Shown: one piece after another, positions 27,583 through 39,045 of the stretch | Numbering within the stretch: position 1 is the stretch's first letter | Layout of the letters: each line of letters opens with the position of its first letter | From: Aplectana chamaeleonis | Lineage: Eukaryota > Nematoda > Chromadorea > Rhabditida > Cosmocercidae | Direction: 5' to 3' | DNA: 64,000 nucleotides | Assembly: GCA_029168955.1 (NCBI GenBank) | Contig: JAPDOI010000370.1 | Span: forward strand, 620,001 to 684,000 | The notes under the pieces: model-generated | Seen by the model: the letters and a program-made list of their open reading frames with translations, nothing else | The model's database searches: none | What the model was told of the DNA's origin: nothing | Program-made: the position numbers and the translations under genes

Positions 27583-28055
27583 TTCTTTCTCGATGATGCT
27601 GTAGACTTTAATAGTAATTCTTCTCATTTTTTAATTATGTGATATCTGTGATTCGTTTTTTTACAAGTCTTTCCGTTGAAATCGTGTTGGGGACATGCCG
27701 AGAGGTGCACCTCGCGGAGTTCTCCGTGATGGACCCGAAGGTTTCCGTGGTTTACGGAGCTTTCATCAACTACCTTCGTAGGTAGATTTTGGTTTTTTTT
27801 CCATTCATTTATGTGTGTCATTTGCGTCGTTTTTAGTCGTTTGTCAGGAGTCTCTGATCATTCGGTGGTGTTTATTTACCCTGATTCCCATCCATTTAGT
27901 CAATACTCGAGGAAAGATAAATGTAGCGAGATGAAAAAAATAAGATTTAAAAAAATAAGCGTAGTTAGCCGATATCACCTTTTCTGGTTAACAAGTGAAG
28001 CCATTTTAGCGTAGCCCGGGATTAGCCAAATGGACTATTTTGCGAGCTCAAAAAT
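27583..28055. other. Unassigned DNA
   Basis: No ORF above 70 codons and no repeat or RNA signal that I can defend. Confidence 0.4.
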
Positions 28056-28627
28056 TTGCCGCATTCAATGAGTGTCAAATATGTATCCAACTCGAGTTAC
28101 CACACTCATTGAAAGGGTCTGTTGCAGGGACACGTGCTCTAACCAGAAGCATGTGCTGCAAAATTTTCCCGTAGGAGCACGTGTTGCAAAATTTAATCGC
28201 AAGAGCACGTGCTGCAAGCTAGTCCAGCGTTATCGTAGCAGCACATCGGCACGCGACGCGGCCGGCGCACCGAAGTGCAACTCGGCCAGCTCGCCGAGCA
28301 CCATCTCGGACCGCGACTGGTTGAACGAGGTCTCCAGCGGCTGGGCAAGCAAAGCACCGCGAACTCCTGTAATTGAACCAGCGAGGCTGCCGGCATCTGT
28401 GTCCTGCCTCAAGAGTGTGCCGTATTCTTTCCTTATTTTTGGGAAATCTTTTTATCATGTAGTTGAATGTGTATCATGCACGCATTGAAAATTGTATTTG
28501 TTGGGACACGTGCTGTAATTTGAAATACAATAAGAGCACGTGCTCCCCTAGCAGCACGTTCCCTGACTGTGCTCTTAAAAGCCTTGTCTTCGAGTTGAAT
28601 GCATATTCGGCGCGCATTGAATGCGGC
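28056..28627. mobile_element. TIR element with repeated CACGTG boxes
   Basis: Ends GCCGCATTCAATG and CATTGAATGCGGC, with a second shared block ATCCAACTCGA / CGAGTTGAATGC just inside. The interior contains repeats of AGCACGTGCTGC or ACACGTGCT (28,130; 28,173; 28,205; 28,507; 28,535), that is, E-box palindromes arranged toward both ends. Its centre holds a GC-rich island listed separately. Confidence 0.6.
28235..28400 (-). other. GC-rich island with bacterial-looking open frame
   Basis: About 165 bp of high-GC sequence inside the AT-richer TIR element. In the minus frame starting at 28,412 it reads GVRGALLAQPLETSFNQSRS and LGELAELHFGAPAASRADVL without stops, in a composition unlike anything nearby. 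I cannot name a family. It could be a captured bacterial fragment, an assembly contaminant, or chance in GC-rich DNA. Confidence 0.35.
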
Positions 28628-28771
28628 TATAATCTGGGAGGATGTTCTTGCTACTTGTAGCGAAGTGACTATGGCATAATCGTAGCCTTTTTAAAGTGTT
28701 TTTCAAATTTTTCTCCGGATATTGCTAAAAACCCAATGACCTCTATGCATCAAAGATCCATCGCCAAAGTT

Positions 28772-28935
28772 GGCCCGACAGAGGCACTCGGTTTGTTTCC
28801 TCAAGTCTTGCCGACTGAACTTCATTTCATCAAGTGTGTCTAGGTCATCACTATTCTTGTTGGAGAAGATCGCATGAACAGCACGAAGCAATTTTTAATG
28901 AGCATGTGCTTCTCTCATCTTCACCCTAACCCCGA
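28772..28935 (+). repeat. Repeat fragment shared with 54,930-55,095 (inverted)
   Basis: GAACTTCATTTCATCA, CAATTTTTAATGAGC and CTTCACCCTAACCCCGAA occur in both. Translation of both copies gives LHFI-CV and NQFLMSVC-SRLHPNPE-like peptides (QFLMSMCFSHLHPNPE here), so a degraded transposon ORF is possible. Family not identified. Confidence 0.55.
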
Positions 28936-29304
28936 AACTCACCGTACTCTATACGGCCGTCATGTTCCTAGCTGGAGAATAGCGGACTTCCGAGCGCCTG
29001 CTAGGTATGCAGACTTTTGTATCGCTTCTCTGGCAATTCTATCGATGCGTTTCGGCATTCTCTAGACTTGGACGTAAGCAGTCCAAGTTTGACCTGAATT
29101 AACGCTTGCTGTTGTGTTGGATTCGCGCCCCCAAATTCACTGCTCATCTTTTGCACAGAGCTTCTACGCTTGCACCCAGTGACTATAGGTGTTCGGATTT
29201 TTCAAGAGGTCGGAAACGGCCCAGTAGTTTCTCCCATTCCGATCAGAGGTGCGACAGTCGCTCATCCCTGCTTTATGGGAGGCCCAGATCTGAGATTCAT
29301 TCGC

Positions 29305-29448
29305 CCTAGGGGCCGAATAGAGTCCTGTCGCTGAAATGGGCGGCAGCATGCTATGGAGGGGAATCGATCGAGCGGCGGCGCATGATCGATACTCCTCCAT
29401 TGCACGCTGCCGCACCTTTCAGCGGCGGGACTCTAATCAGCCCCCTAG
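29305..29448. mobile_element. 144-bp foldback MITE
   Basis: Arms 29,305-29,366 and 29,385-29,448 pair along CTAGGGG, AGAGTCC, GCTGAAA-G, GGCAGC and GGAG-ATCGATC with a short loop. A hairpin transcript would be very stable. Target duplication not clear. Confidence 0.7.
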
Positions 29449-29554
29449 ACAGTTGAGAATCACAATTCATATAAAAGGCGGAATGTCTTCGTCAACTTCG
29501 ATTCAAATACAGTTTGGTTGGAACAGAATAGTGTTCTAATCGCTATTTATGCAA

Positions 29555-29710
29555 GGTGGAAGCATATGGTGAAACGACAGAAAATCGAAAAAGGTGTTAT
29601 GAGAAAAGTTCTTGAAAAGTGAAACCCTGGAAACGTGGTCACGCTGGTTCTTCAACAATCTGAAATCGCTTATCGTAGTAGACTAGGCCGTGCACAACGG
29701 TGGAGAGCTA
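29555..29710 (+). repeat. Dispersed repeat shared with 56,085-56,240
   Basis: Both copies contain GTGGAAGYATAT, AAGTTCTTG, TCTGGAAAC or CCTGGAAAC, TTCAACAAYCTGAA and GCACAACRRTGG in order and in the same orientation, about 75% identical by eye. No known family recognised. Confidence 0.6.
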
Positions 29711-30013
29711 TGTCTTGAGAATTCAAGAAGGAGGTTTATTATAATCGCCCAGTATATCTGGTAATAAAAAACGTCACCTCAACACAGAAGGACGGCTGGA
29801 ACCATCTTTTCTTCAAAGTGTCGATTAAGAAACCATTGGCTATGTTCCAAAAACCAAACAAATTCCATCGTCGAAGAGAAATGCAACTCAGCGATATCAT
29901 AAAAAATGAGCCATCTATTGGATTGATGCATAATTATGGAACGTTTCTATTAACGCGCTTTTCTTCAGTAAAAACTGGCGTTTCGTCCTCAATAAACCCC
30001 CTTTAAATAAAAA

Positions 30014-30834
30014 TGTTGTGATGTAGATCAGGTATCGGTTTTCGCGAACGACCGATCACCAAGTGGGTGGGTTTTTGATCGGCCAATCACAGGCGCCGCC
30101 GATGCACATACAAGGCCCTAGTTATACACCGGCGGGACGCTGCGGAAATAGCAAGACAACTATCACTTATATGCGCCATAACTGTGCTCAGGCATGCCAA
30201 AAGGAACAGTGGTCGCAGAAAAACGCGCCAGAAGGCCGCACAGAGCAGTTATACACGCCGCGGCACCGTATACTGTATCCTTGCGGGACCTGCCCTATTG
30301 GAAAATTGCCAATTTCCACCAGCTGATTATTTTTCAGATTTAAAATTGTTTAAACATTACCAAAACGACCAAACGAGCACTGTTATGATGAGAGGAATTG
30401 ATTATTAGTGATATTCTGCAATTAAAAAGTGTCAGAAGCGAAAAAACGATAAAATACCATTAGAAATGCCTGGAAATTTTTCGTCTGCAGTATTGCGTCA
30501 ACGACGCCGAAGACGCAACATTGCAGACGAGCCCTGATTCACGCAGCAAGCGGCGGCAATGTCATCGCGAGACGTTTTCATTCCGCTGGTGTATAACTAG
30601 AGCCTAAACCCTGCCGCCGCATTGTTGAGAGACATTCGACTCGACGACCACCTGCCAGCCGTTCCTGCACCAGCCGCCACCACCGCCTCCTGTACTCCAC
30701 CGGGCCGCCGCCGTCATCGACCAGCCACCGCCACGACGAAAACAACGACGACACCATTGCACTGCACCTAACCAACTATTCTGCTGTACTAATAAACCAA
30801 TTGTTTCACATCTGTGTACCCCGCAGACGTAACA
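30014..30834 (+). repeat. 5' LTR of gypsy copy 1 (with inserted MITE)
   Basis: Without the MITE and its target duplication it is about 327 bp. It contains AATAAA near 30,790. The end ...GACGTAACA matches the 3' LTR. Confidence 0.9.
30114..30604. mobile_element. 491-bp PIF/Harbinger-like MITE in 5' LTR
   Basis: Ends GGCCCTAGTTATACACCGGC and the near-complement ...GGTGTATAACTAGAGCC. The 3' LTR shows the empty site CACATATAAACCC. The filled site reads CACATACAA|element|TAAACCC, so the duplication is TAA with one base changed on the left, the TWA target of the Harbinger superfamily. It inserted after the retrotransposon integrated. Confidence 0.88.
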
Positions 30835-30855
30835 ATTGGCGATCAGATAATCGAA
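30835..30855 (+). other. Primer-binding site of gypsy copy 1
   Basis: Immediately after the 5' LTR: TTGGCGATCAGATAATCG. The solo LTR at 53,500-53,823 is followed by the matching TGGCGATCAGG, which supports it as the tRNA primer site; which tRNA was not determined. Confidence 0.7.
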
Positions 30856-31086
30856 CTCAGCGTCGGTGACCTCAGAACTCTGCGTTTTTTGAACCTGAGT
30901 GAAATCGACCGCAGTATTGATCCCGGCCTTGAGAAATTTCACCGACCATCAAGCCCGAAGTTGAACTAGTGGATCGCACTTCGAGGTGCTTGTATCCTAG
31001 TGAAACAGTTGGAGAGCTCGCCTTTGAGACGTTTGAGCGAGTGTTGAGCAAAAGTTGCGTGCTTGACTTTCTAGTCGCCGCTGATA

Positions 31087-34000
31087 ATGGATGCTGAGAT
31101 TGTTCAGATGATTCTGGAACAGAACGCTCATAAATGCAGTTGATGATGGAGGAAAATGCTCAAAGACAAAAGGAATTTGTACAGCAGATGGTGCAAAGTA
31201 TGATGAAAAGTTAGGCAAATCAAAAGGAAGTGGTGGCAAATCGATCGACATTGATGTCGGACTTGAACGGTCGAATAACCGTGTTTACATTTGACCCCGA
31301 GATGGATCGTTGCTTCTCTCGGTGGTATGAAAGGCACGTAGACACACTGACAGAGGATGGTGCATTCCTTGCAGAAGACGCAAGGTTGAGATTGTTACTT
31401 GGGGAACTGGACATTGAGGTATTTGAAAGATACAATAGACAGATTCTCCCAAAAGCACCGTCAGATGTACCATTCGATGAGACAGTATCGACCCTGAAGG
31501 ACAAGTTTGACGTCAAGAAATCCTTGTTCACATTGCGATACCAGTGCATGAAAGTTGAGAAGGAAGACACTGAGGATTATATGCAGTACACTTGGCAGAG
31601 TAAATGAAATGTACGAACGTGCTTATTTTGACAAGCTGGACAACGAGGGTTCGAAAGCCTTACTATGGATTTATGGGCTCAAGTCTCACAGGGATCGAGA
31701 AATTCGACCGAGGTTGCTTTCCTTCTTGGACAAGGAAGCAAAAGATAGCAGGAAGCCTACACTTCATGAAGTGTACAAAGAATGTGACCGGATCACGACG
31801 TTATTGAGTACGTCGAAGATGATTGAAGAAGATTCAGTCAATGTGAGAGAGGTTAAGAAAGAACCCAGTCGCAAAGAGAGAACAACGGAATGTTGCAACT
31901 GCGGCAAAGCCGGTCACACAAGTCGAGAGTGCCGAAGCAAGCCATGGGTATGTAACTCATGCAAGGGTAAAGGGCACAAAGAAAAACATTGTGAGAGAGC
32001 ATCACAATACCGGAGCAGGTCCAAGTTGAGGACTGCTGCAAAACCTCAAAAGAAACGCTGCGGGCGAGTCGTTCTCGAAGGAAGAACGGAGGCTGCAGTG
32101 AACGCGGTTCGACAATACGTCACCGCCGAAGTCAATGGGCACCAAATAGAGTTCCAGTTGGACACAGCCTCAGACATCACGCTGTTGAGTGTGGATGACT
32201 GGAAGAAAATGGGCAGATCTGAACTCAGAAACACTAGCCTGATTGTAAAAGATGCTAGTGGGAACCGGATGAAGGTTTATGGTGAGCTGAAGAGTCAGTT
32301 CAAACTGAGAGGTGCTATTGGTGAGGGATGTTGTTGCGTAACCCCTCATAGAAGTCTAGTCGGCCTCGACTGGATAAAACAAAACGCTGAAATGGCATAT
32401 CACATGGAAAGAATGGTAGCTCGTGTGAGTACCGTAGATGATGCCAAGTTAGTGGAAGAATTGAAACAAAGATTCGAAAGTGTGTTTCAAGACGGCTTAG
32501 GCACGTGCACAAAAGAGAAGTCAGCACTGAAGCTTCACCTGATGCTAAGCCGATTTTCAGAATGAAGAGACCTGTGGCGCACGCATCGTTGGAAACAGCT
32601 GAAAAAGAGCTTGAGCGCCTCGAAGAGATGGGTGTGATCGAACCGATAACCCATAGTGAATGGGCCTCTCCCATAGTTTGCCTTCGTAAAGCGAATGGCA
32701 AAATGTGAGTTTGCGCCGATTTTTCAACTGGTTTGAACAACGCCTTGGAGGCATACGAGTATCCTTTCCCCATTCCGGATGATATTTTCGCGTCGTTGAA
32801 TGGTGGGACGATTTTCTCCCTGATAGATTTTTCGGATGCCTTCCTTCAAGTGCAACTGACGGATGAGGCCCAAAAGTTGGTTGTGATCAACACACTTAAG
32901 GGTCTATATCGATACAAAAGGTTGTATTTTGGTATAAGGACAGCGCCGGGAATTTTCCAAAGCATAATTAATAAATTGACTACCGGTCTAGAAGGAGTAG
33001 CAGCCTACCTGGATGATATTCTGGTTGTCGGAAAGACACCTGAAGAGCATACAAAGAGCATTTATGCTTTATTCGAACGATTAAAGGAATACGGTTTCCG
33101 ATTAAAATTGGAGAAATGCTCTTTTGCAAAACCAGAAATCCGCTTTCTCGGTTTCATCGTAGACCGTGACGTACGTCGTCCAAATCCAGAAAAGGTGGCT
33201 GCTATCGCTAAAATGCCAGCACCACAGAATGTGGCACAGTTGCGCGCACTCCTAGGAATGGTTACGTATTATTCATTTTTAATTCCGAATATGAAGGAGA
33301 TGCGTGGACCACTAGATGCTTTGCTGAGAAAAGACAATAAATGGATCTGGAAACACACTCATGAAACAGCATTCGGAAAACTGAAGATGTTGATGTCAAA
33401 CTTGAATTTGACACATTACGGTCCCAAAAAAACTAATCGTGGTTGCTGACGCGTGCGATTATGGGATCGAATACGTGATTTCGCACAAAATGCCTGGTAG
33501 TAATGAGAAGCCGATTGCCCACGGCTCGAGATCACTAACAGTAGCAGAAAAGAACCACGCCCAGATCGAAAAAGAGGCCCTGGGCCTTGTGGAGGCAATA
33601 AAGAAGTTCCACAAATACGTGTACGGGAGGCGTTTTACGCTCCGCACGGACCATAAGCCGTTGCTGGCCATAATTGGTAGCAAGAAGGGCATACCGGTCC
33701 ATTCAGCCAACCGTCTGATGCGTCGGGCAACAATGCTAATAGGCTATGATTTCGAAATCGAGTACATCAAGACGGATTCGCTTGGACAGGCTGATGGTTT
33801 GTCAAGGCTGATACAGAGGCATCCTCTTGTTGAGGAGGATCGCGTAGTCGCCTCAGTGGAGGTTGAAGTGAATGTTGTGCCTGCAGACGCTATTCGTAGG
33901 TTGCCCGTCACGGCAAATATGATTCGTGAGCACACTGAAAACGATGTTCTGCTGCAAAAGCTGAAAATTTTCATTGATACTGGGAAGTGGCCAAAAGTTG

Positions 34001-35238
34001 TAAAACCTGAGATGGAGCAGTTTTACAGTAAACGTGAATCGTTATCAATAGTGCAAGTCTGCGTGATGGTGAGCGATAGAGTTGTCGTGCCACAGACGCT
34101 GAGACAAAAAGTTCTCAGAGAGCTGCACAGTGGTCATCCTGGAATCGTCAGGATGAAAGGACTAGTGGAAGCTATGTCTACTGGCCGAATATCGATGATA
34201 CTGTGAAAAAGCGATAAAAAGTTGTGCTGGTTGCCAACTGCAGTCAAAATCTCCGACTAAAATACCTTTGCAAACCTGGAAGACGCCAGAAAATGTATGG
34301 GAGCGAGTTCATCTTGATTTCGCTGGCCCATTGAATGGAGTGTACTACATGGTCGTTGTGGACGCCTTGAGTAAATGGCCGGAGATGTTTGAAAATAAGA
34401 ATATCACAGCGGGCACAACGGTTAAGCTGTTAAAAGAGCTGTTCGCAAAATACGAAATCCAAAGACGCGAGCGAGCGATAATGGAACACAATTCACATCG
34501 GAGCTTCTCAGGCAGATGTGCGAAGAACGAGGTGTTAACCATGTGAGAACACCGCCGTACCATCCTCAGTCGAATGGTCAAGCAGAGAGATTTGTTGATA
34601 TTCTGAAACGAGGGATTAACAAGCTAAAAGGGGAGGGGAGGCCGTCCGCTCGCCTTGAAGATGACTGTCTGAACACGAAGTTGTTGTCGTACCGCACAAC
34701 ACCTAATTCTGCTCTGCAAGGTAAATGCCCAGCCGAGGTTTTCCCAGGAAGGAAGTTAAGGACCCGGTTAAGCATGCTAAGACCGTCAGAAGCGCACAGA
34801 GAAACATCGACTTTCAAATGGACACAGGGGAAAGTTGCAGGAAGGTTTGGAAACGTCATTTACGAGGTAGATAACGGAGGTTAAAAGGTTCGTAAACGCA
34901 CGAAGCAGATGCGAGGAAGCATACTGAGTCGTGAATATGATAAGGTATACTCGCGAGACCTACTCTTGAACTTGTTCAAAACCGATCCGATTAGCGCTGG
35001 GAGAGGGCTAGAACAGAGAAGCCAAGATGAGCCGGATATAGAGCTAGAGCTTGTGGTAATTTCTGGTAATGATAACTCCAATGCACCTCCTCAGGAAAAT
35101 GCGCAACCCGGCACGAGTCGCGCAACTCATGGAGAAGTTGAAGGCCGAGCTCGTAAACCCCAAACTGTTGGTTTCGCTCCGGCAACGTTACACAGGTCAA
35201 CCCGACAGCACCGCAGGTCAAAGCGGTATGAGCTTTAG
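31087..35238 (+). pseudogene. gypsy copy 1 gag-pol, multiply broken
   Basis: In order: gag from an ATG at 31,087, broken early; gag core at 31,230-31,607; after a frame change a two-knuckle nucleocapsid (CCNCGKAGHTSREC and CNSCKGKGHKEKHC); retropepsin with QLDTASDITLLS, Ala in place of the catalytic-loop Gly; RT with FSLIDFSDAFLQVQL and YLDDILVVGK; RNase H with TDHKPLLA; integrase pieces HSGHPGIVRMK, HLDFAGPLNGVYY and PYHPQSNGQAERF. Breaks include a stop before RT (after NGKM, 32,706), a frame change near 33,440, stops after 34,204 and 34,544, and a frame shift in integrase. The C-terminal tail extends to 35,238. Confidence 0.9.
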
Positions 35239-35283
35239 GCGGTTGATTTCAAATTGTTTTCTCCTGTAACGTAGTACTGTTTT

Positions 35284-35295
35284 TAAAAGGGGAGG
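35284..35295 (+). other. Polypurine tract of gypsy copy 1
   Basis: AAAAGGGGAGG directly before the 3' LTR, the usual plus-strand primer. An equivalent AGGGGAGG precedes the LTR at 43,300. Confidence 0.8.
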
Positions 35296-35621
35296 TGTTG
35301 TGATGTAGATCAGGCATCGGTTTTTGCGAACGACCGATCACCAAGTGGACGGGTTTTTGATCGGCCAATCACAGGCGCCGCCGATGCACATATAAACCCT
35401 GCTGCCGCATTGTTGAGAGACATTCGACTCGACGACCACCTGCCAGCCGTTCCTGCACCAGCCGCCACCACCGCCTCCTGTACTCCACCGGGCCGCCGCC
35501 GTCATCGACAAGCCACCGCCACGACGAAGACAACGACGACACCATTGCACTGCACCTAACAAACTATTCTGGTGTACTAATAAACCAATTGTTCACATCT
35601 GTGTACCCCACGGACGTAACA
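35296..35621 (+). repeat. 3' LTR of gypsy copy 1
   Basis: 326 bp, TGTTGTGATG ... GACGTAACA, uninterrupted. It serves as the reference for the 5' LTR. Confidence 0.92.
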
Positions 35622-35639
35622 AAAAATAATCCTAAATCT

Positions 35640-35848
35640 TCAGTCCAAAAATGTGTCTCGAAAGTCACACTCATATTCGCCATATTATGATCTACTACTA
35701 CGAGAAAGGATGGACCGCAGCCCAGTGATTTCGCGATCTCAACGAACTTTTTGGCGAAGAAACAATTACTGATAATGCAGTACGGAAGTGGTTTAATCGC
35801 TTCAAATCACGTGACACTAGTTTTGAGGATAGGGGCGTTCTACAGTGG
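35640..35848 (+). pseudogene. Mariner transposase N-terminal fragment
   Basis: Reads HIRHIMIYYYEKGWTAAQ, stop, FRDLNELFGEETITDNAV, RKWFNRFKSRDTSFEDRG: the paired helix-turn-helix region of mariner transposases (usually ...NWFKKFKSGDFSLEDKPR). It is cut off by the end of the inverted gypsy copy at about 35,850. One in-frame stop. Confidence 0.8.
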
Positions 35849-35849
35849 G

Positions 35850-38800
35850 GAGAATCAATCTGCAATCAACCGACTAATGTTCATAGCGCTTTGGCTTGCG
35901 GCGCTGTCAGGTTGACCTTCGTAACGCTACTGGGGCGAACCCAACCAGTCGCGATTTTCCTCAACGTTGCTGTGTGAAGCGGCATTGGAGGTATCATTAC
36001 TGGGTATAACCGCGGTCTCTAGCTCTAGATCTGGCGCATCTTGACTTTTCAGTTCTGGCTCACAGGATCGATTTCAAACAAGTCCAAGAATAGGTCTTGC
36101 GAGTAAGCATAATCATGTCCACGACATTATGCTGCCTCACATTTGGTTCGCATGCCTACGAACCTTCTACCTCCGATGTCTACCTCGTACATAACTTTCC
36201 CGCTGTTCTCAACAACTGTCCCCCGAGTCCATTTAGAATCGGATTCTCCATTGTATTCCCTCTTTAGGACAGTGTCTCCGTGTGGAAAGTCTCGGTAATT
36301 CGTACCATTTTCCGATTGAATTGTTCTTCACTCCTTCTTCGATGGTCAGCGGCACTGTCCGTTTCTTTCTGCGCTTCGGACGGTTTTAGCATACTCAACC
36401 GGATTCTTAGCTTTCTTCCCACGAAAACTTCGGGTGGGCATTTACCTTGCAGAGCAGAATTAGGTGTTGTGCGGTAAGCCAATAACACAGCGTTTATAAG
36501 CACAGTCCAACCTCAGAATCGATTTTTTTAATTTTTTGCCTATCTTGATACCGGTCCCGCGCTGATTCCAAGAATGTCTCTAGATTCGTACGAGACCTCC
36601 TTGGAACGGAATTATAGTCCCTCAAAAATTGAACTACGGAAGCATGATGGACAAGTTGTCCGAGGCTTGTAACTTCCGTCATTTGCAACCGATGTGTCCG
36701 TCATTTGCAACAATAAAGAGAGAGGCCGAGAATGAAGGGAAGAACGGGGCTACTGATCGAAAACCATCGCTCATCTCGCCATTTTGGAGCTGAAAAGATC
36801 TCTCAAGGAACGTGCTAAAGTGGCTTCCTAATGTAAGCTCCCCAGCGTGGCTTCCTCTTATATCTCGCTTATTTAGAGGAATTGAGAGTTCGCACTCGGC
36901 AGCTGTCATACGAAGTGGGTCTGCTTAACAACTATAAGGGACTTTCAGATTTCGTCCCTGAATTTGAACTGTGTCTTTAAAGAGTCACTTTCCGAGCGAG
37001 CGGACGACCTCCTTCCAATTTTAGCTTCCTAATCCCTCTTTTCAGGATATCCACAAATCTTTTTGCTTGACCATTTGGCTGGGGATGGTACGGGGTGTTC
37101 TCACGTGATTAAAAACGCGTGCTTCGCACATCTGCTTGAAAAGCTCGGTTGTGAATTGTGTTCTCTTATCGCTCACTAGCGTTTTTGGATTTCCATAAAA
37201 AAAATCTTTTAACAGCTTCAACGTAGTGCCAGCTGTGACATTTCTCACTTCACACATATTCGGACATTTACTCGAGGCGTCTACAACGATCAAGTAGCAC
37301 ACCCCATTCATTGGGATAGCAAAATCACCATAGACTCGCTCCCATACCGTTTCTGATGCCTTCCAGGTTTGCAGAGGTACTTTAGTCGCAGAATCAGCGC
37401 AACTTTTCGCAACCTTTTCACACTCGTCATCGATATTTTACCACTAGGCATAGCTCCGCGCTTGTCGTTTCATCCTGAGATCCCAGGATGACCACAGTGC
37501 GGCTTTTTGAGAACGTCTTTTCTCAGCATCTCTGGCGCGACAACTCTATAGCTTACCATCACAAAGCCTTGCACTATCAATAACTATTCACGTTTACCGT
37601 AAAACTGCTTCATTTCAGGTTTTACAGCATTCAGCCCTTTTCCAGTATCAATGAAACTTTTCAGCTTTCGCAGCAGAACACCCTCATCAGTGAATTCACA
37701 AATCACATTTGCAGTGACGAGCAATCTACTAGCAATAGCGTCTGCAAGCACTATATTCACGTCAACCTCCACTGAGGCGACTACGCGATCCTCCTTAACA
37801 ACAGGATGTCTCTCTATCAGCCTTGACAAACCATCAGCTTGTCCAAACGAATGCATTTTGATGTACTCGATTTCGAAGTCGTAGCCTATCAGCATTGTTG
37901 CCCAACGCATCGAACGGATGGCTGAGTGATGCCCTTTTTGCTACCAAACATGGCTAGCAGCGGATTATGGTCAGTTCGGAGCGTGAAACGCCTCCCGTAA
38001 CCAAACTTGTGGAACTTTTTGATTGCCTCCACAAAAACCAAAGCTTCGTTTTTGGTCTGGGCACAATTCTTTTCTGCGACTATGAGTGATCTCGAGCCGT
38101 GGGCCATCGGCTTTACAGTACCATCTGGCATTTAGTGCGAGATCACGAATCCGATCCCGTATTCGCACGCGTCAACAGCTACGATTAGTTTCTTCCTACG
38201 ATCGTAATGTGTCAAATTCAGATCTGACATCAACACTTTCTTCAGTTTTTCAAACGCTGTTTCATGTGTGTGTTTCCAGATCCATTTACAGTCTCTCTTC
38301 AGCAAAGCATCCAGTGGTCCACGCGTCTTGTTCATCTTCGTTATGAAGGACGAGTAATACGTAACCATGCCTAAAAATGCGCGTAACTGAGCCACATTCT
38401 GTGGTGCTGGCATTTTAGCGATGGCACACACCTTCTCTGGATTAGGACAACGTCCATCGCGGTCCACAACAAAACCAAAGAAGCGGATTTCTGACATTGC
38501 CAACGAGCATTTTTTCAGTCTTACTCGAAAACCGTGTTCTTTTATTCGTTCGAATAAAACAAAAATATTTTTTCTATGCTCTTCAGGTGCTTTTCCGACT
38601 ACCACAAGATTGTCCAGGTAAGCTGCTACTCCTTCCAGACCCGAAATCATTTTGTTCATGATGCTTTGGAAAATTAATGGCGCTGTCTAGATACCGAAAG
38701 GCAACCTGTATCGGTATAGACCCTTATGTGTGTTGATCACAACAATCTTTCGGGCCTCATCCGTCAGTTGCGTTTGAAGGTAAGCATCCGAAAAGACAAT

Positions 38801-39033
38801 CTGTGAGAAGATCATTCCACCACTCAGAGATGCGAAAATATCTTCCGGAATGGGAATAGGATACTCCTATGCCAAAAAGGCGTTATTCAAACCAAGAAAT
38901 CAGCGCAGACCCTCATTTTGCCATTCGCCTTACGAATGCAAACTATTGGAGCGGTTCAATCTCTGTGGGTTATCTGTTCAATAACACCCATTTCATCGAA
39001 GCGCTCAATTTCTTTTTCAACTGTCTCTAACAA
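35850..39033 (-). pseudogene. gypsy copy 2 RT-RNase H-integrase remnant
   Basis: Minus strand from 39,031: ELLETVEKEIERFDEMGVI, then a broken RT start; 38,659-38,132 RT C-terminal part (GLEGVAAYLDNLVVVGK, so the YLDD box is YLDN); 38,131-37,889 RNase H; 37,910-37,584 linker; 37,311-37,042 integrase core with VVDASSK and SDKRTQF in place of SDNGTQF; 36,490-36,264 AYRTTPNSALQGKCPPEV. Beyond that the tail is readable against copy 1 down to 35,850. The altered RT and integrase residues add to many stops. Confidence 0.88.
36493..36981. mobile_element. Diverged TTTAAAGGCAGTG element in gypsy copy 2 integrase
   Basis: TIRs TTTATAAGCACAGTCCAAC and its partner TTTAAAGACACAGTTCAAA. The interior matches the 55,230 and 58,435 elements (GATTCCAAGAATGTCTCT, GACAAGTTGTCCGAGGCTTG, GAATGAAGGGAAGAACGGGG). 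It splits the integrase frame immediately before LINAVLLAYRTTPN. Confidence 0.8.
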
Positions 39034-39045
39034 CTCAGACAATGG

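Larger units (their letters stand above)
30014..35621 (+). mobile_element. Ty3/gypsy LTR retrotransposon, complete ends, coding-dead
   Basis: 5' LTR 30,014-30,834, primer-binding site, gag-pol region, polypurine tract and 3' LTR 35,296-35,621. LTRs start TGTTGTGATG and end GTAACA. The 5-bp flanks are AAAAA on both sides, but the target is A-rich so this is weak evidence. The LTRs differ at about ten positions apart from the MITE inserted in the 5' LTR, so integration is fairly recent. Despite that, gag-pol is broken in many places. Confidence 0.92.
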
